This document shows, piece by piece, positions 16,501 through 23,257 of a stretch of 31,238 bases of DNA. Both the position numbers and the translations under genes were made by a program. The number at the start of each line of letters is the position of its first letter. Positions within the stretch are counted from its first letter, which is position 1. The stretch covers positions 1 to 31,238 of IMG/VR virus record IMGVR_UViG_3300036466_000415; one strand, 5' to 3'. The stretch comes from a virus. The notes under the pieces were generated by a model that was not told the DNA's origin, searched no databases, and worked only from the letters and a program-made list of their open reading frames with translations.

Positions 16501-17690
16501 CTGAGCGATATGCTAGAGCGATTAACGACGAGGCGTTAAGTAAGCGAATAGATGTTGTCTTAGCGAGTGTTAATGGCAACGCAGCATCAATTCAGCAAGA
16601 GTCTATTGCTCGTGTAAATGCTGATGAGGCGTTGGCGCAAGACATTACCACTCTTAGTGCGTCTATGAGTTCGAACGCAGCTGCAATTCAGCAAGAGTCT
16701 ATTGCTCGCGCAAATGCCGATAGCGCCTTATCGCAGCAGATCACTACGGTTCAAGCAAAAGCTAACGACAACTATTCTGCTGTTCAGCAAACATCACAAG
16801 CGCTAGCTAATTTAGATGGCGAGTTGCAGGCGATGTGGAAAGTTAGCCTCGGTGTTACCCAAGACGGCAAATATTACGCCGCAGGGTTTGGTATTAGTTA
16901 TGAAAATGGTAACCAAGGCTTACAGTCTAATTTTTATGTGTTAGCAGATCGCTTTGCAATTCTCAATAAGGCGACGGGGTCCACAACTATTACCACTCCA
17001 TTTGTTGTTGAAAATGGGCAGGTATTTATGAACTCGGCATTCATCGGTGAATTACAGAATAAAACCGTCATTCAAAGAGTTGGTGGCTCGCTACAGGTTT
17101 TCGGTGTCGGATTCGGCAATAATAATCAATTTATGGAATGGTATGGGCCAGACGTTGGCGATATAAGTAACTGCACAGAGGCGAACGCGACAACATATAG
17201 AAAAATAGATGGCAGCGCATACTACGGCGGAGCATTAAGCGCTGGGATATTGAAGACTGGGGTAACAAACCCTGATAAGAACTTTTATATTGTTAACAGC
17301 TACCCTGTTGAAATTGGGCCGTACAGTCACAACGGGAACCCAAAAAATATTGTGGTTTCATTTACACTTAGCGCGTCATACAGCAGCACTAGTCAGGTGT
17401 CCAACCCAACCCAGCCATCGCTTGGTTGGCGCCTTGAAAGGCGCATCGGTAACGGAGTGTGGGCGACTGTGAGTAGTGGCACTTTTCATGGTATTACAAC
17501 TGTATCTTACAACGCAGAGTTAAGGCGCTATACTACCGAAGAGTGGTGTGGGTCTTCATCAACATTTATAGATAATTATAGTGGCGATGATGATCTTTCA
17601 TACAGAGTGAAAGTACTAAGTTTTAGCAGATATCATTCTGTTTCTAATGTTTCGTCACAACGATTATCTCTAGTATCAACAGAAGAGTAG
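13560..17690 (+). CDS. Tail tip host specificity protein J-like
   Basis: A 1376-residue protein, near the size of lambda J. The N-terminal half is the conserved hub (LLSTSHAKILLALGEGEWEG, TYWANGQMYTVADMPRDMDF). A fibronectin-like segment lies at about 620-705. At about 870-912, WDPETAYNIDDLVKYNGALY and a Trp-ending turn look like a chitin-binding-type module. Coiled repeats follow (AASIQQESIARVNAD twice, near 1010 and 1042), then the J-type DGELQAMWKVSLGVTQDGKY and a unique C-terminus from about 1220, the usual receptor-binding part. It should contact the host receptor together with the DGR protein. After it the late operon ends. Confidence 0.9.
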   Translation: MGMVAPITGRKSGDEGHTPVESPNDLLSTSHAKILLALGEGEWEGSIDGSMIYLNSTPLIDSNGNENFPGTKWDFRPGSVQQTYIKGIPSVENELTINTELKSDNSWVRWLTNSMLSAIRLRLRWPALQQQKENGDVVGYSIDYSVEIATDGGSYKSVLTTSVTGKTNTSYERSHRIDLPTGSSWQIRVRRSTPNQNKNTVSDAMFISAITEVVDAKFSYPNTALLYVEFDASQFNNIPSVAVKAKMRKVRVPTNYDPISRTYAGMWDGSFKIAWTNNPAWISYDLILDDRFGTGQRITANLVDKWELYLIAQYCDELVPNGKGDMEPRYTCDIYIQEAKEAWQVLRDLAAIYRGMTYWANGQMYTVADMPRDMDFLYTNANVIAGEFSYTGTSVRSKFTRALVSWDNPDNEYNTDVTSTGDVALQRRYGDNPIELSAIGCTRESEAQRRGKWAIYTNNNNRMVSFSVGLDGQIPLPGAIIGVADKLIAGKRIGGRISAVDGVSITLDKAPDTAVNDRLIVNLPSGKAEARTITAVDGNVITVSTEYSETPASQLQWAIESASLAPQLFRVMAVSKADSDEIEYQISGIEYNPGKFPAIDNGSQLLERPISTLPPKTQLPPAEVTIAQRTYIEQAQSVTVMIIEWPKAANAIGYDVEWRKDSGEWVTVPRTGATSVEIIGVYTGNYLARVRAVNSVNVASIPRESILTAITGKQGQLETVNSLTTASKVFGIQIDWTFPPASGDTLNTEIRYSLNANGSNPVILGQFAYPLNTHTMAGLAAGAAYFFSARLVDKSGNVSEWSEWVLGQSSSNADEILGYLTNQISESQLAQELLDPIQQIPSIKLNADKVNPLQAQVDQVQSQLAEIVGAGDWDPETAYNIDDLVKYNGALYRAKVNVPAGTVPTNTSYWDKVGDYSSLGEFVTAISIRVDDVETSIDDITGELTNQAQSIDGIYAQVNPPMAGDVDWNAGNNIVLAGVWSERYARAINDEALSKRIDVVLASVNGNAASIQQESIARVNADEALAQDITTLSASMSSNAAAIQQESIARANADSALSQQITTVQAKANDNYSAVQQTSQALANLDGELQAMWKVSLGVTQDGKYYAAGFGISYENGNQGLQSNFYVLADRFAILNKATGSTTITTPFVVENGQVFMNSAFIGELQNKTVIQRVGGSLQVFGVGFGNNNQFMEWYGPDVGDISNCTEANATTYRKIDGSAYYGGALSAGILKTGVTNPDKNFYIVNSYPVEIGPYSHNGNPKNIVVSFTLSASYSSTSQVSNPTQPSLGWRLERRIGNGVWATVSSGTFHGITTVSYNAELRRYTTEEWCGSSSTFIDNYSGDDDLSYRVKVLSFSRYHSVSNVSSQRLSLVSTEE
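16589..16708 (+). repeat. Direct repeat within J
   Basis: The same 24 bases occur at 16589-16612 and 16685-16708, 96 bp apart, and surrounding bases are also similar. They encode two copies of a heptad-rich QQESIAR segment, part of a coiled-coil stalk. Confidence 0.75.
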
Positions 17691-17780
17691 TCAGATAAAA
17701 CGCTATATTTATGAATAAAAACTGTAGAAAATAAATGCCGCCAACACATTAAATCAAATGCTTAACTGGTGTTTTTTGGG

Positions 17781-17803
17781 TAATTGTTTTCTACAAACAA
17801 TTA
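17781..17803. repeat. AT-rich inverted repeat after J
   Basis: TAATTGTTT (17781-17789) and AAACAATTA (17795-17803) are exact complements around TCTAC. It lies between J and the tRNA-Trp fragment; there is no T-run. It could help end J transcription or bind proteins near the attachment site. The rest of 17691-17833 shows no gene. Confidence 0.55.
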
Positions 17804-17833
17804 ATAACGCTATGTTTTAAATGCAATAAAAAG

Positions 17834-17882
17834 CGGTCTCCAAAACCGATGGTTGCGGGTTCGAGTCCTGCCACCCCTGCCA
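17834..17882 (+). other. 3' fragment of tRNA-Trp: candidate attachment site (att)
   Basis: These 49 bp match the anticodon arm (loop CTCCAAA, anticodon CCA), the variable loop, the T arm (GGTTCGAGTCC) and the acceptor 3' strand ending ACCCCTGCCA of tRNA-Trp. The 5' half is missing, and the outer anticodon-stem base (G at 17833) no longer pairs, so identity with the tRNA starts exactly there. Such a 3' fragment is what a tRNA-integrating phage carries or leaves at one end. I see no complete tRNA gene in this window. Confidence 0.8.
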
Positions 17883-17890
17883 AATAAAAC

Positions 17891-17923
17891 AACGGCTTGC
17901 ATAGAAATATGCGAGCCGTTTTT
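17891..17923 (+). terminator. Intrinsic terminator after the tRNA-Trp fragment
   Basis: A 13-pair stem (one T-G pair) closes on a GAAA loop: AACGGCTTGCATA pairs with TATGCGAGCCGTT, followed by more Ts. It may be the original tRNA operon terminator carried with the fragment. Confidence 0.8.
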
Positions 17924-18003
17924 ATTTGCTGAGGAGCACGACTGGTAATCTTACTCCTTAACGAGGAGCCGCGTTAATAATGCGTGCTCAATAGCTTTTA
18001 AAG

Positions 18004-18054
18004 TCTGGGCAAAATCTGGGCAAAACCGTGGACATCTTAGTCCGCAACAGTCCT
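18004..18054. repeat. Left repeat module of the attachment region (integrase arm-type candidate)
   Basis: Two tandem copies of TCTGGGCAAAA (18004-18025) are followed by GTCCGC at 18040 and GTCC at 18050, one helical turn apart. The same module in the same order recurs at 18189-18239, inside the integrase 3' end. Read on the minus strand, this left copy resembles a decayed integrase C-terminus (FAQILPR followed soon by a stop), so it may be either an arm site or a relic of another integrase. Confidence 0.6.
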
Positions 18055-18083
18055 GCATGTAAAACATAAAACCCTTTTAAATT

Positions 18084-18100
18084 GCGGACTTGAACGGACT
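18084..18100. repeat. Inverted pair of GGACT sites next to the core
   Basis: GCGGACT (18084-18090) and ACGGACT (18094-18100) start 10 bp apart. They are the reverse complement of the GTCCGC pairs at 18040/18050 and 18224/18234. Three pairs with the same 10-bp spacing around a tRNA-like core suggest integrase or excisionase binding sites. Confidence 0.5.
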
Positions 18101-18114
18101 TAAAGGCCGTCTGA

Positions 18115-18143
18115 AAGGGTTCGACTCCCTCTCTCACCGCCAA
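18115..18143 (+). other. Second tRNA-like 3' end (Ser-type): candidate attP/attL core
   Basis: AGGG-TTCGACT-CCCT forms a T-arm, followed by a CTCTCACCG acceptor strand and CCA, as in tRNA-Ser genes whose acceptor begins GGTGAG. No matching 5' half lies upstream, so it is only a fragment. It is 25 bp from the integrase stop codon, flanked on both sides by the repeat modules described here, which makes it the better core for the adjacent integrase than the tRNA-Trp piece. The tRNA identity is tentative. Confidence 0.6.
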
Positions 18144-18167
18144 ATTAAAAGAACGGGAATCAGTAAC

Positions 18168-19460
18168 TTACTGGTTCCCGTTTTTGTTTCTGGGCAAAAT
18201 CTGGGCAAAATCTGCGTTTTCCTGTCCGCTTATGTCCGCATTAAATCCCATCATTTCAGATATACGGCTTGCCATTCTTTGCGAGTCTTTAGGTATCCAC
18301 TTGCCATAGTGCTTCTTGATCATGGTGGTGTCACTGTGACCAAGTTGGCGCGCTACCCATTCAAGCGGCACGTAGTTTGAAAGTAACTGACTGGCGAAAG
18401 TATGGCGGCATTGGTTGGGCCCACGGTGGCGTAATTTGGCGCGCTTAAGAAGCCCTGTGAACCAACGTCGAACTGAATGATCATACCAAGGCTCTCCGCT
18501 TTTCCCATTCAGAAAAACCAAACGGATGCTTTCTTTTCTGCTGGTAATATTGTCTCTTTGCTGCACTGTGTATTCAACTTGCTGGCGCATTATAGAGTAT
18601 TGCATTTGACGCTTTAGCCACACTTTTGCAGGCTCTAGCAATTCAATTACCCGTATGCGTCCGCGCTCCTTAGGTACTTTGTATTGGTTTAACACCTTGG
18701 CGCGCTGCACTTTTATGGTCCACGTTTCGGTATCGATATCCTCCCATGCCAGCGCGATGATCTCTGACAGTGACAATCCAGACCAACACCAAAACATGAT
18801 CATGTTGATATCACCTTGGCGGATCGTGTTGATGTTTTCAATTCTTAATAGTTCGTCGCGGGTAAATGGATCGGCTGTTTCCTCTAAGTTATCGCGCTCA
18901 ATATTCCTTACTCGGTCAAGTGGGTTAACTTTTATAGAGCCTTCGTGGAATGCCTCAGACCATACGCCGCGCACAATGGTAAAAATATCATTGACGGTTT
19001 TCGGTGATAACCCACCGCGTAGGAGTTCTGCTTGGAATAGCTCAAGCTCTGGCTTACTTATGTCGGCGAGTTTGCGTGTTCCCAATTTGCCGATCACATG
19101 CTTCGCTTTGACTTTATAATTTTTAAAGGTGCTTTTCGCTTTGGTCACCTCCTGTACCGATAACCATTGGTTCACCGCGTCAGCTACAGTCAACTTAGTT
19201 TTGATCATCCCAGCTAAATTTGCGGCTTTCGCCGAACAGGGGAAGTGGGCTAGGTAGTCAAAACGATTTTCAGCTATTTCGGTTAAGATGGTATTGCGCT
19301 TATTTTCTGCGTACTTTATGACTGACTTGGTGATTTTTGAATAGCCAGTTAATGGTTCTCTGCAGCGCTGGCCGTTCAGCATAAATACAATACGAACCGT
19401 GTTGTAATTGATTTCGACGCCCACAGGGAGTTTTTCAACTCCCTTTGGTAAAGTGCTCAT
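18168..19460 (-). CDS. int: Tyrosine site-specific integrase
   Basis: A 430-residue protein with an N-terminal arm-binding part (1-75), a core-binding SAM-like domain (about 90-180) and a catalytic domain (about 195-395). The catalytic R352 in CRHTFASQLL, H375 in RQLGHSDTTM and nucleophile Tyr385 in HYGKWI are present. Two positions are unusual: the first catalytic Arg (usually GLR.SE) is Ser230 in SGLSLSEIIALAWEDID, and the His three residues before R352 is Asn349. It lies next to a tRNA-like core and starts at TAATG inside the excisionase stop, with AAGGAG upstream. It catalyses phage integration and, with Xis, excision. Confidence 0.9.
   Translation of the reverse strand: MSTLPKGVEKLPVGVEINYNTVRIVFMLNGQRCREPLTGYSKITKSVIKYAENKRNTILTEIAENRFDYLAHFPCSAKAANLAGMIKTKLTVADAVNQWLSVQEVTKAKSTFKNYKVKAKHVIGKLGTRKLADISKPELELFQAELLRGGLSPKTVNDIFTIVRGVWSEAFHEGSIKVNPLDRVRNIERDNLEETADPFTRDELLRIENINTIRQGDINMIMFWCWSGLSLSEIIALAWEDIDTETWTIKVQRAKVLNQYKVPKERGRIRVIELLEPAKVWLKRQMQYSIMRQQVEYTVQQRDNITSRKESIRLVFLNGKSGEPWYDHSVRRWFTGLLKRAKLRHRGPNQCRHTFASQLLSNYVPLEWVARQLGHSDTTMIKKHYGKWIPKDSQRMASRISEMMGFNADISGQENADFAQILPRNKNGNQ
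18189..18239. repeat. Right repeat module of the attachment region
   Basis: Two copies of TCTGGGCAAAA (18189-18210) and a GTCCGC pair at 18224 and 18234. They overlap codons for the last residues of the integrase (DISGQENADFAQILPR). It is the partner of the module at 18004-18054. Confidence 0.6.
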
Positions 19461-19669
19461 TATGCTGCTCCTTCCATCCAGCGCTCTATCTCATTGACGT
19501 TGTAAACGACGCGATTAACTGGGTCATAGCGCCATTGACGACCTTCTAACCATACGCCACGTTCGCGGTATTTGCGCGCGGCCTCGGATGTTATACCAAA
19601 GACGTTAGGCAGTAAATTTCCGCGCACCCACTTGGCTGGGCTAGTTTCAACGCTTTGTTTTGCCATCAT
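19460..19669 (-). CDS. xis: Excisionase-like DNA-binding protein
   Basis: A 69-residue protein resembling the DUF1233-type excisionases. The signature is WVRGNLLPNVFGITSEAARK, then YRERGVWLEGRQWRYDP, VVYNVNEIERWMEG: a winged-helix with an aromatic-rich wing. Such proteins bend the attachment DNA and direct integrase to excision. It overlaps the gene before and the integrase after by one to four bases, so Xis and Int are made from the same early transcript. The paired 10-bp-spaced repeats in the attachment region are possible binding sites. Confidence 0.85.
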   Translation of the reverse strand: MMAKQSVETSPAKWVRGNLLPNVFGITSEAARKYRERGVWLEGRQWRYDPVNRVVYNVNEIERWMEGAA

Positions 19670-20073
19670 TCATCAACCTTATCTAACGAGTATTCATTTG
19701 CAAACGTAGCGGCGTACTCCTCTAGTTCATCTTGATTGTTGGTCCATTGCCCGTTGTCGCAATCAACTGAACAACGCTCATAACCTGTTATGAATCCATC
19801 AAAATACGCTTGCTGAATTGTTTTGCTTTTTGACTTAATATCTATTGGCGATGGTTTAGGTGGGTAACCATGCTTTATCCACGCCTGCACTTCTTGAAAG
19901 TTATACTTGTTTCTAAAGTGCGGGTTTGATGTTGGCTTGGGGAAGTCATCAAGCTTTATCAACTGATAAAGCTTTGTTGTGCCTACGCCTAATGCTCTAG
20001 CCAGTTGAGCAGGTGAATAGAACACCTGATTAACTTTAGGCTGTTTCATCGCCTCGATTTCTTGTTGAAACAT
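19666..20073 (-). CDS. HTH (AlpA/MerR-like) protein of unknown role
   Basis: A 135-residue protein. Residues about 12-60 (VFYSPAQLARALGVGTTKLY, QLIKLDDFPKPTS, FQEVQAWI) form an AlpA/MerR-type helix-turn-helix. The rest (QAYFDGFITGYERCSVDCDNGQW) has no clear family. An earlier in-frame ATG at 20091 overlaps the preceding stop, but the ATG at 20073 has a perfect GGAGG six bases upstream and is my choice. It precedes xis, so it may be a regulator of the excision module; that is inference. Confidence 0.65.
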   Translation of the reverse strand: MFQQEIEAMKQPKVNQVFYSPAQLARALGVGTTKLYQLIKLDDFPKPTSNPHFRNKYNFQEVQAWIKHGYPPKPSPIDIKSKSKTIQQAYFDGFITGYERCSVDCDNGQWTNNQDELEEYAATFANEYSLDKVDE

Positions 20074-20087
20074 CTTTGCCTCCATCC

Positions 20088-20588
20088 TCACTCATTAACC
20101 AGTTCAATTACACCGCCTGAAACGATGGCGCCAGTCACTTGATTGTCACCGTACATCACTCTATGGCCTTGGTTTTCGCATGCCTGGATGGCATCGCGCA
20201 GGTCTTCGAGTTCGTTGCCGCTAGATAGGCGTAAATCCCATATTTTTTGATTAAAATCATCGTGCTCAGTATTGGCAGGATCATAAGGGTTTCTTACTCG
20301 CAGCAGATGCTTAAACATTAACTCTGCCAAGTCCTCAGCGGTGTCGTATTGGAATATAAAGTTATCTTCCGAGTACGTGTGTTTAGAGCCTTGACGAACT
20401 ACGGTTCTCAAATTTAAAGCTTCACGGTCAACTTGCATCGCATTTACTTGGTCTTTCAATCGTTGGATTTCGGTACCTAGCTTTTGTTTTGCCTCTGTCA
20501 GTTCTGATGCTGGAACGTAAACCCCAAGGCCTTCTACGTTAATTTGGCTTGAGCCGTTGCCGTCTAAAAACACTCTGCGTTTAGTCAT
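20088..20588 (-). CDS. Hypothetical phage protein with short coiled coil
   Basis: A 166-residue acidic protein. Residues about 28-60 (ELTEAKQKLGTEIQRLKDQV) form a short coiled coil. Two other segments, SEDNFIFQYDTAEDLAELMF and YDPANTEHDDFNQKIWDLRL, show no family I know. The start overlaps the end of the ASCH-like gene by four bases (ATGA) with GAGGTGG upstream. It belongs to the early leftward operon between the ASCH-like and HTH genes. Confidence 0.7.
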   Translation of the reverse strand: MTKRRVFLDGNGSSQINVEGLGVYVPASELTEAKQKLGTEIQRLKDQVNAMQVDREALNLRTVVRQGSKHTYSEDNFIFQYDTAEDLAELMFKHLLRVRNPYDPANTEHDDFNQKIWDLRLSSGNELEDLRDAIQACENQGHRVMYGDNQVTGAIVSGGVIELVNE

Positions 20589-21130
20589 GCTGCCACCTCG
20601 CTGGTGCTAACGACTTTGAACTCTATAACCCATACCCATGGATTAGATGACCAAGAATCATCACCGTAAATAGATGTCCACACATCACTGAATTCGCCAT
20701 ATCCAGACTTACCGCCTGTTACGTCATCGTCATAACCTTCGCACCCTTCTGCCCACGCATCTTGCTCGCTAATATCCTGTAGGCGCTCAATGCGAAAACC
20801 AGTGATCTCAATTGTCGCGCAGTGATTGTCATTAGTAGCCAGTAGCCGATCGCCAATGCCGCCGTATAGCTTGCCAAGCGGAACAACTCCTTCTTCTGGA
20901 TATTCGGTGCAGTACGTAAGCCATTCTGGGCCCCAAACAGTGCCGTCGTCACTTTCCCATTCGCCATATCTAATCCCAACAAATTCAAACTCGCCAGTTT
21001 CCTCATCGCTACCACCCATAAACTCTATGTGTGAAACCAGCTCAGGTTTTACAGGTCTGCGGGTCTGGGTTTTGCTGCCATCTATAACCGCAGCCATCAT
21101 CTCTTCGTTGAACCGAATTTTATCTTTCAT
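20585..21130 (-). CDS. Phage ASCH-like protein
   Basis: A 181-residue protein starting MKDKIRFNEEMMAAVIDGSK, followed by TQTRRPVKPEL. That beginning, an early hydrophobic strand with GDRLLATNDNHCATIEITGF and RIERLQDISEQDAWAEG, and the end WVWVIEFKVV, is the pattern of phage ASCH-domain proteins, which may bind RNA or modified nucleotides. ATG 21130 is chosen because an ideal AGGAGG lies eight bases upstream; an upstream frame extension overlaps the methyltransferase gene. The function in phage is not known. Confidence 0.75.
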   Translation of the reverse strand: MKDKIRFNEEMMAAVIDGSKTQTRRPVKPELVSHIEFMGGSDEETGEFEFVGIRYGEWESDDGTVWGPEWLTYCTEYPEEGVVPLGKLYGGIGDRLLATNDNHCATIEITGFRIERLQDISEQDAWAEGCEGYDDDVTGGKSGYGEFSDVWTSIYGDDSWSSNPWVWVIEFKVVSTSEVAA

Positions 21131-21138
21131 AAATCCTC

Positions 21139-22686
21139 CTATGCTGCAGCTGCGGTTTGTGTGCAAAGCTCTGGCAGGTTTGCGCGGGTGAGTGCTTCGG
21201 CAAATTGCGGCGGTACGCTGTTGCCAACACGGGCGACTTGCTGCTTTTTGGTCGATTTACCGTTGTAGTTGTTGATGATGTAATCAGCGGTGAAACCTTG
21301 GCAGGCGAATAGCTCATGGGGTTCGAGCATGCGCATACCGATATCGATGATTTGATAGGGTTCGCCCTTGATCATCACTAGGCCAAAGCGGTCATTGGTG
21401 GTGATGGTGTGCAGTGGTTCGTTACAGGCCACGCCGTCTTGCTCGTTGCCGTAGTATTTGATGAAGAACGCGCGCACTTCGCCAAGGTGTAAGCCGCCAG
21501 CGGTAATAGTGTGTGCTGGTTCGTCCATTGGAAAGCCTAGGTTATCGCCCCGCAACTTAATCATGTGGCTGGTGATCAGTGAGTTGTGATCCACTGTTGT
21601 TACTGTCGGCAAAGGGTTGTTTAGATCATCACCTGGTCCAGTGTAGTTACCACCGTAATGCTTACAGATATTGGCAGCAGCGAGCACAGGTTGCACTACG
21701 GCAAAATGACCGCCTTTGACTGCAGCGCAGATGGTTCGCAGTGGTTCGTTAACTGCCATATTGCGTTGATTGCTGGCGTTAGCGTGCTCGGTAATAAAGG
21801 GCGCTAGCGTGACGTTTTGCGGCACAATAAACGGCTCTTTGGCATCAACCACAAAGCGCTGAATGCCTTTAGCAATACGGCGCATGGTGTTTTCAGCCAG
21901 CGGCCTTTTGCGACCAAAGATTGATTTGCATGGCAGTGACCAGTCTATGCATTCAGCAGCTGTTCGCCACGGTAGCAGCTTGCCAGATATCACCGCTTCG
22001 CTATCTGGTGCACCGTGAGTTGGCTCAGGCCAAACGATGGGTTGACCATCGCAACGGGCGATCATGAATAGACGCTTACGGATTGTTGGGGCGCCATAGT
22101 CACAGGCTCGTAGCTCGCGCCACTCGACCTTATAACCCAGCCCTTTAATCAATTTGGCAGCATCGAGCAAACCTAAGGTTTCAACACATTCGGCTAATGC
22201 AGGGTGATCTGCATCAATGCCAGTGCTTAACATGCTAACAAAGGCGTTAAAGGTTTCGCCTTTGCGGTCTTTGCATGGGTGCATTGCATCCGATTCAGGG
22301 CATTGAATTAACGGCCCCCACGTTTTAAATTCTTCGACGTTTTCGAGCATCATCACCCTAGGGCGTACCGTCATCGCCCAGCGAACGGTTACCCACGCTA
22401 AGCCGCGGATCTCTTTATTGACTGGTTTGCTGCCTTTCGCTTTTGAGAAGTGCTTGCAGTCGGGTGAGAACCACGCCAAATCAACGGGTTTACCTGCCGT
22501 CGCTTGCACTGGGTCGATATCAAATACCGACTCGCAATAGTGCAGGGTGCTAGGATGGTTTGCAGTGTGCATAGCAATAGCGTCAGGGTCGTGGTTGATA
22601 GCGATATCAACGCTGCGACCAATAGCCCAGCCCATACCAGTGGAAGCACCACCACCGCCAGCGAAGTTATCTGCAAAAATGCCCAT
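21139..22686 (-). CDS. C5-cytosine DNA methyltransferase
   Basis: A 515-residue enzyme that should add methyl groups to C5 of cytosine using S-adenosylmethionine. Motif I is DNFAGGGGASTGMGW (residues 6-20). The catalytic Cys is C77 in WFSPDCKHFSKAKG, a phage-type version of motif IV. E115-N116-V117 is motif VI. TIRKRLFMIAR (about 202-212) is motif VIII, and VGNSVPPQFAEAL near the C-terminus is motif X. The target recognition part is residues about 215-480, with several 'PL.TI' repeats (EPLRTICAA, EPAHTITAG, EPLHTITTN). There is no restriction endonuclease next to it, so it probably protects phage DNA from host restriction. Confidence 0.92.
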   Translation of the reverse strand: MGIFADNFAGGGGASTGMGWAIGRSVDIAINHDPDAIAMHTANHPSTLHYCESVFDIDPVQATAGKPVDLAWFSPDCKHFSKAKGSKPVNKEIRGLAWVTVRWAMTVRPRVMMLENVEEFKTWGPLIQCPESDAMHPCKDRKGETFNAFVSMLSTGIDADHPALAECVETLGLLDAAKLIKGLGYKVEWRELRACDYGAPTIRKRLFMIARCDGQPIVWPEPTHGAPDSEAVISGKLLPWRTAAECIDWSLPCKSIFGRKRPLAENTMRRIAKGIQRFVVDAKEPFIVPQNVTLAPFITEHANASNQRNMAVNEPLRTICAAVKGGHFAVVQPVLAAANICKHYGGNYTGPGDDLNNPLPTVTTVDHNSLITSHMIKLRGDNLGFPMDEPAHTITAGGLHLGEVRAFFIKYYGNEQDGVACNEPLHTITTNDRFGLVMIKGEPYQIIDIGMRMLEPHELFACQGFTADYIINNYNGKSTKKQQVARVGNSVPPQFAEALTRANLPELCTQTAAAA

Positions 22687-22916
22687 TATGCTGCTTCTCC
22701 ATTAAAAATGAGTTTTGATTCTGCGTTGACGGCGAACAATTCGGCGTCTTTCTGGGTGAAATTAGCGACTTTGTTGGCGTCATAGCAGCGCGATATTCCC
22801 CAGCCGCCGAGGTTGTTGTGGGTGTATTTCACTTCGACTTGCTTCTGCTCGTGATAGATAGAAGAGAAGGGCGCCGATAACGTGACTTGGCCGGTGCGAG
22901 TGGTGAAGGTGCTCAT
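22686..22916 (-). CDS. Small hypothetical early protein (76 aa)
   Basis: A 76-residue protein with a beta-rich first half (TRTGQVTLSAPFSSIYHEQK) and GGWGISRCYDANKVANFTQK, ending FNGEAA. I do not recognise a family. Its stop overlaps the methyltransferase start (TAATG), and its own ATG overlaps the upstream stop, with AGAGGA as ribosome site. Close coupling to the C5 methyltransferase is the only hint to its role. Confidence 0.7.
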   Translation of the reverse strand: MSTFTTRTGQVTLSAPFSSIYHEQKQVEVKYTHNNLGGWGISRCYDANKVANFTQKDAELFAVNAESKLIFNGEAA

Positions 22917-23257
22917 GCTAAATCCTCTACGCTAACACCGAGTTCTTTAGCTAGTTTTAGATCGGCGATGCGGCGACGAACGGCGACCTTGTCGTGATCG
23001 ACATAGGTTTTATATTTGTCACTACTGACCATTAGCGTTGCCGTGTCTTTGGTGACCTCAGTACGGTTAGGCTTTAGCGGTTGGTTAAATACCGTATGCG
23101 CAGCAGCCGATGCAGCCTTTGCAGGCTTGCTCGCTGACTTAGCTTTAGCCGTAGTCTTTTTATTGTGATATTTAGCACGCTTATCGGCACATACTTTGGC
23201 TTTGTTGCGCTGATAGTATTCGCGGTATTTGCGTTGCTTTTCGGTTAGTTCGCTCAT
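22913..23257 (-). CDS. Basic hypothetical early protein (114 aa)
   Basis: A strongly basic protein: KQRKYREYYQRNKAKVCADK at the start, an Ala/Lys-rich linker (KTTAKAKSASKPAKAASAAA), then a C-terminal helix region with DHDKVAVRRRIADLKLAKEL. The first part resembles sequences seen in small DNA- or RNA-binding phage proteins, but no family can be named. It has a perfect AGGAGG and overlaps both neighbours by 4 bp. Confidence 0.7.
   Translation of the reverse strand: MSELTEKQRKYREYYQRNKAKVCADKRAKYHNKKTTAKAKSASKPAKAASAAAHTVFNQPLKPNRTEVTKDTATLMVSSDKYKTYVDHDKVAVRRRIADLKLAKELGVSVEDLA

Noticed and set aside
17834-17882. A functional tRNA-Trp gene
   Set aside because: Only the 3' half is present; the D arm and 5' acceptor strand are missing.
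18084-18143. A complete tRNA with anticodon TAA
   Set aside because: An anticodon-like hairpin can be drawn, but the 5' acceptor strand is missing and the stem has mismatches.
18655-19119. Rightward 154-residue ORF within the integrase gene
   Set aside because: Antisense shadow of a well-supported integrase; Ser-rich composition and no ribosome site.
20826-21191. Rightward 121-residue ORF opposite the ASCH-like gene
   Set aside because: Ser/Pro-rich antisense frame, no ribosome site, and the minus-strand gene has an ideal one.
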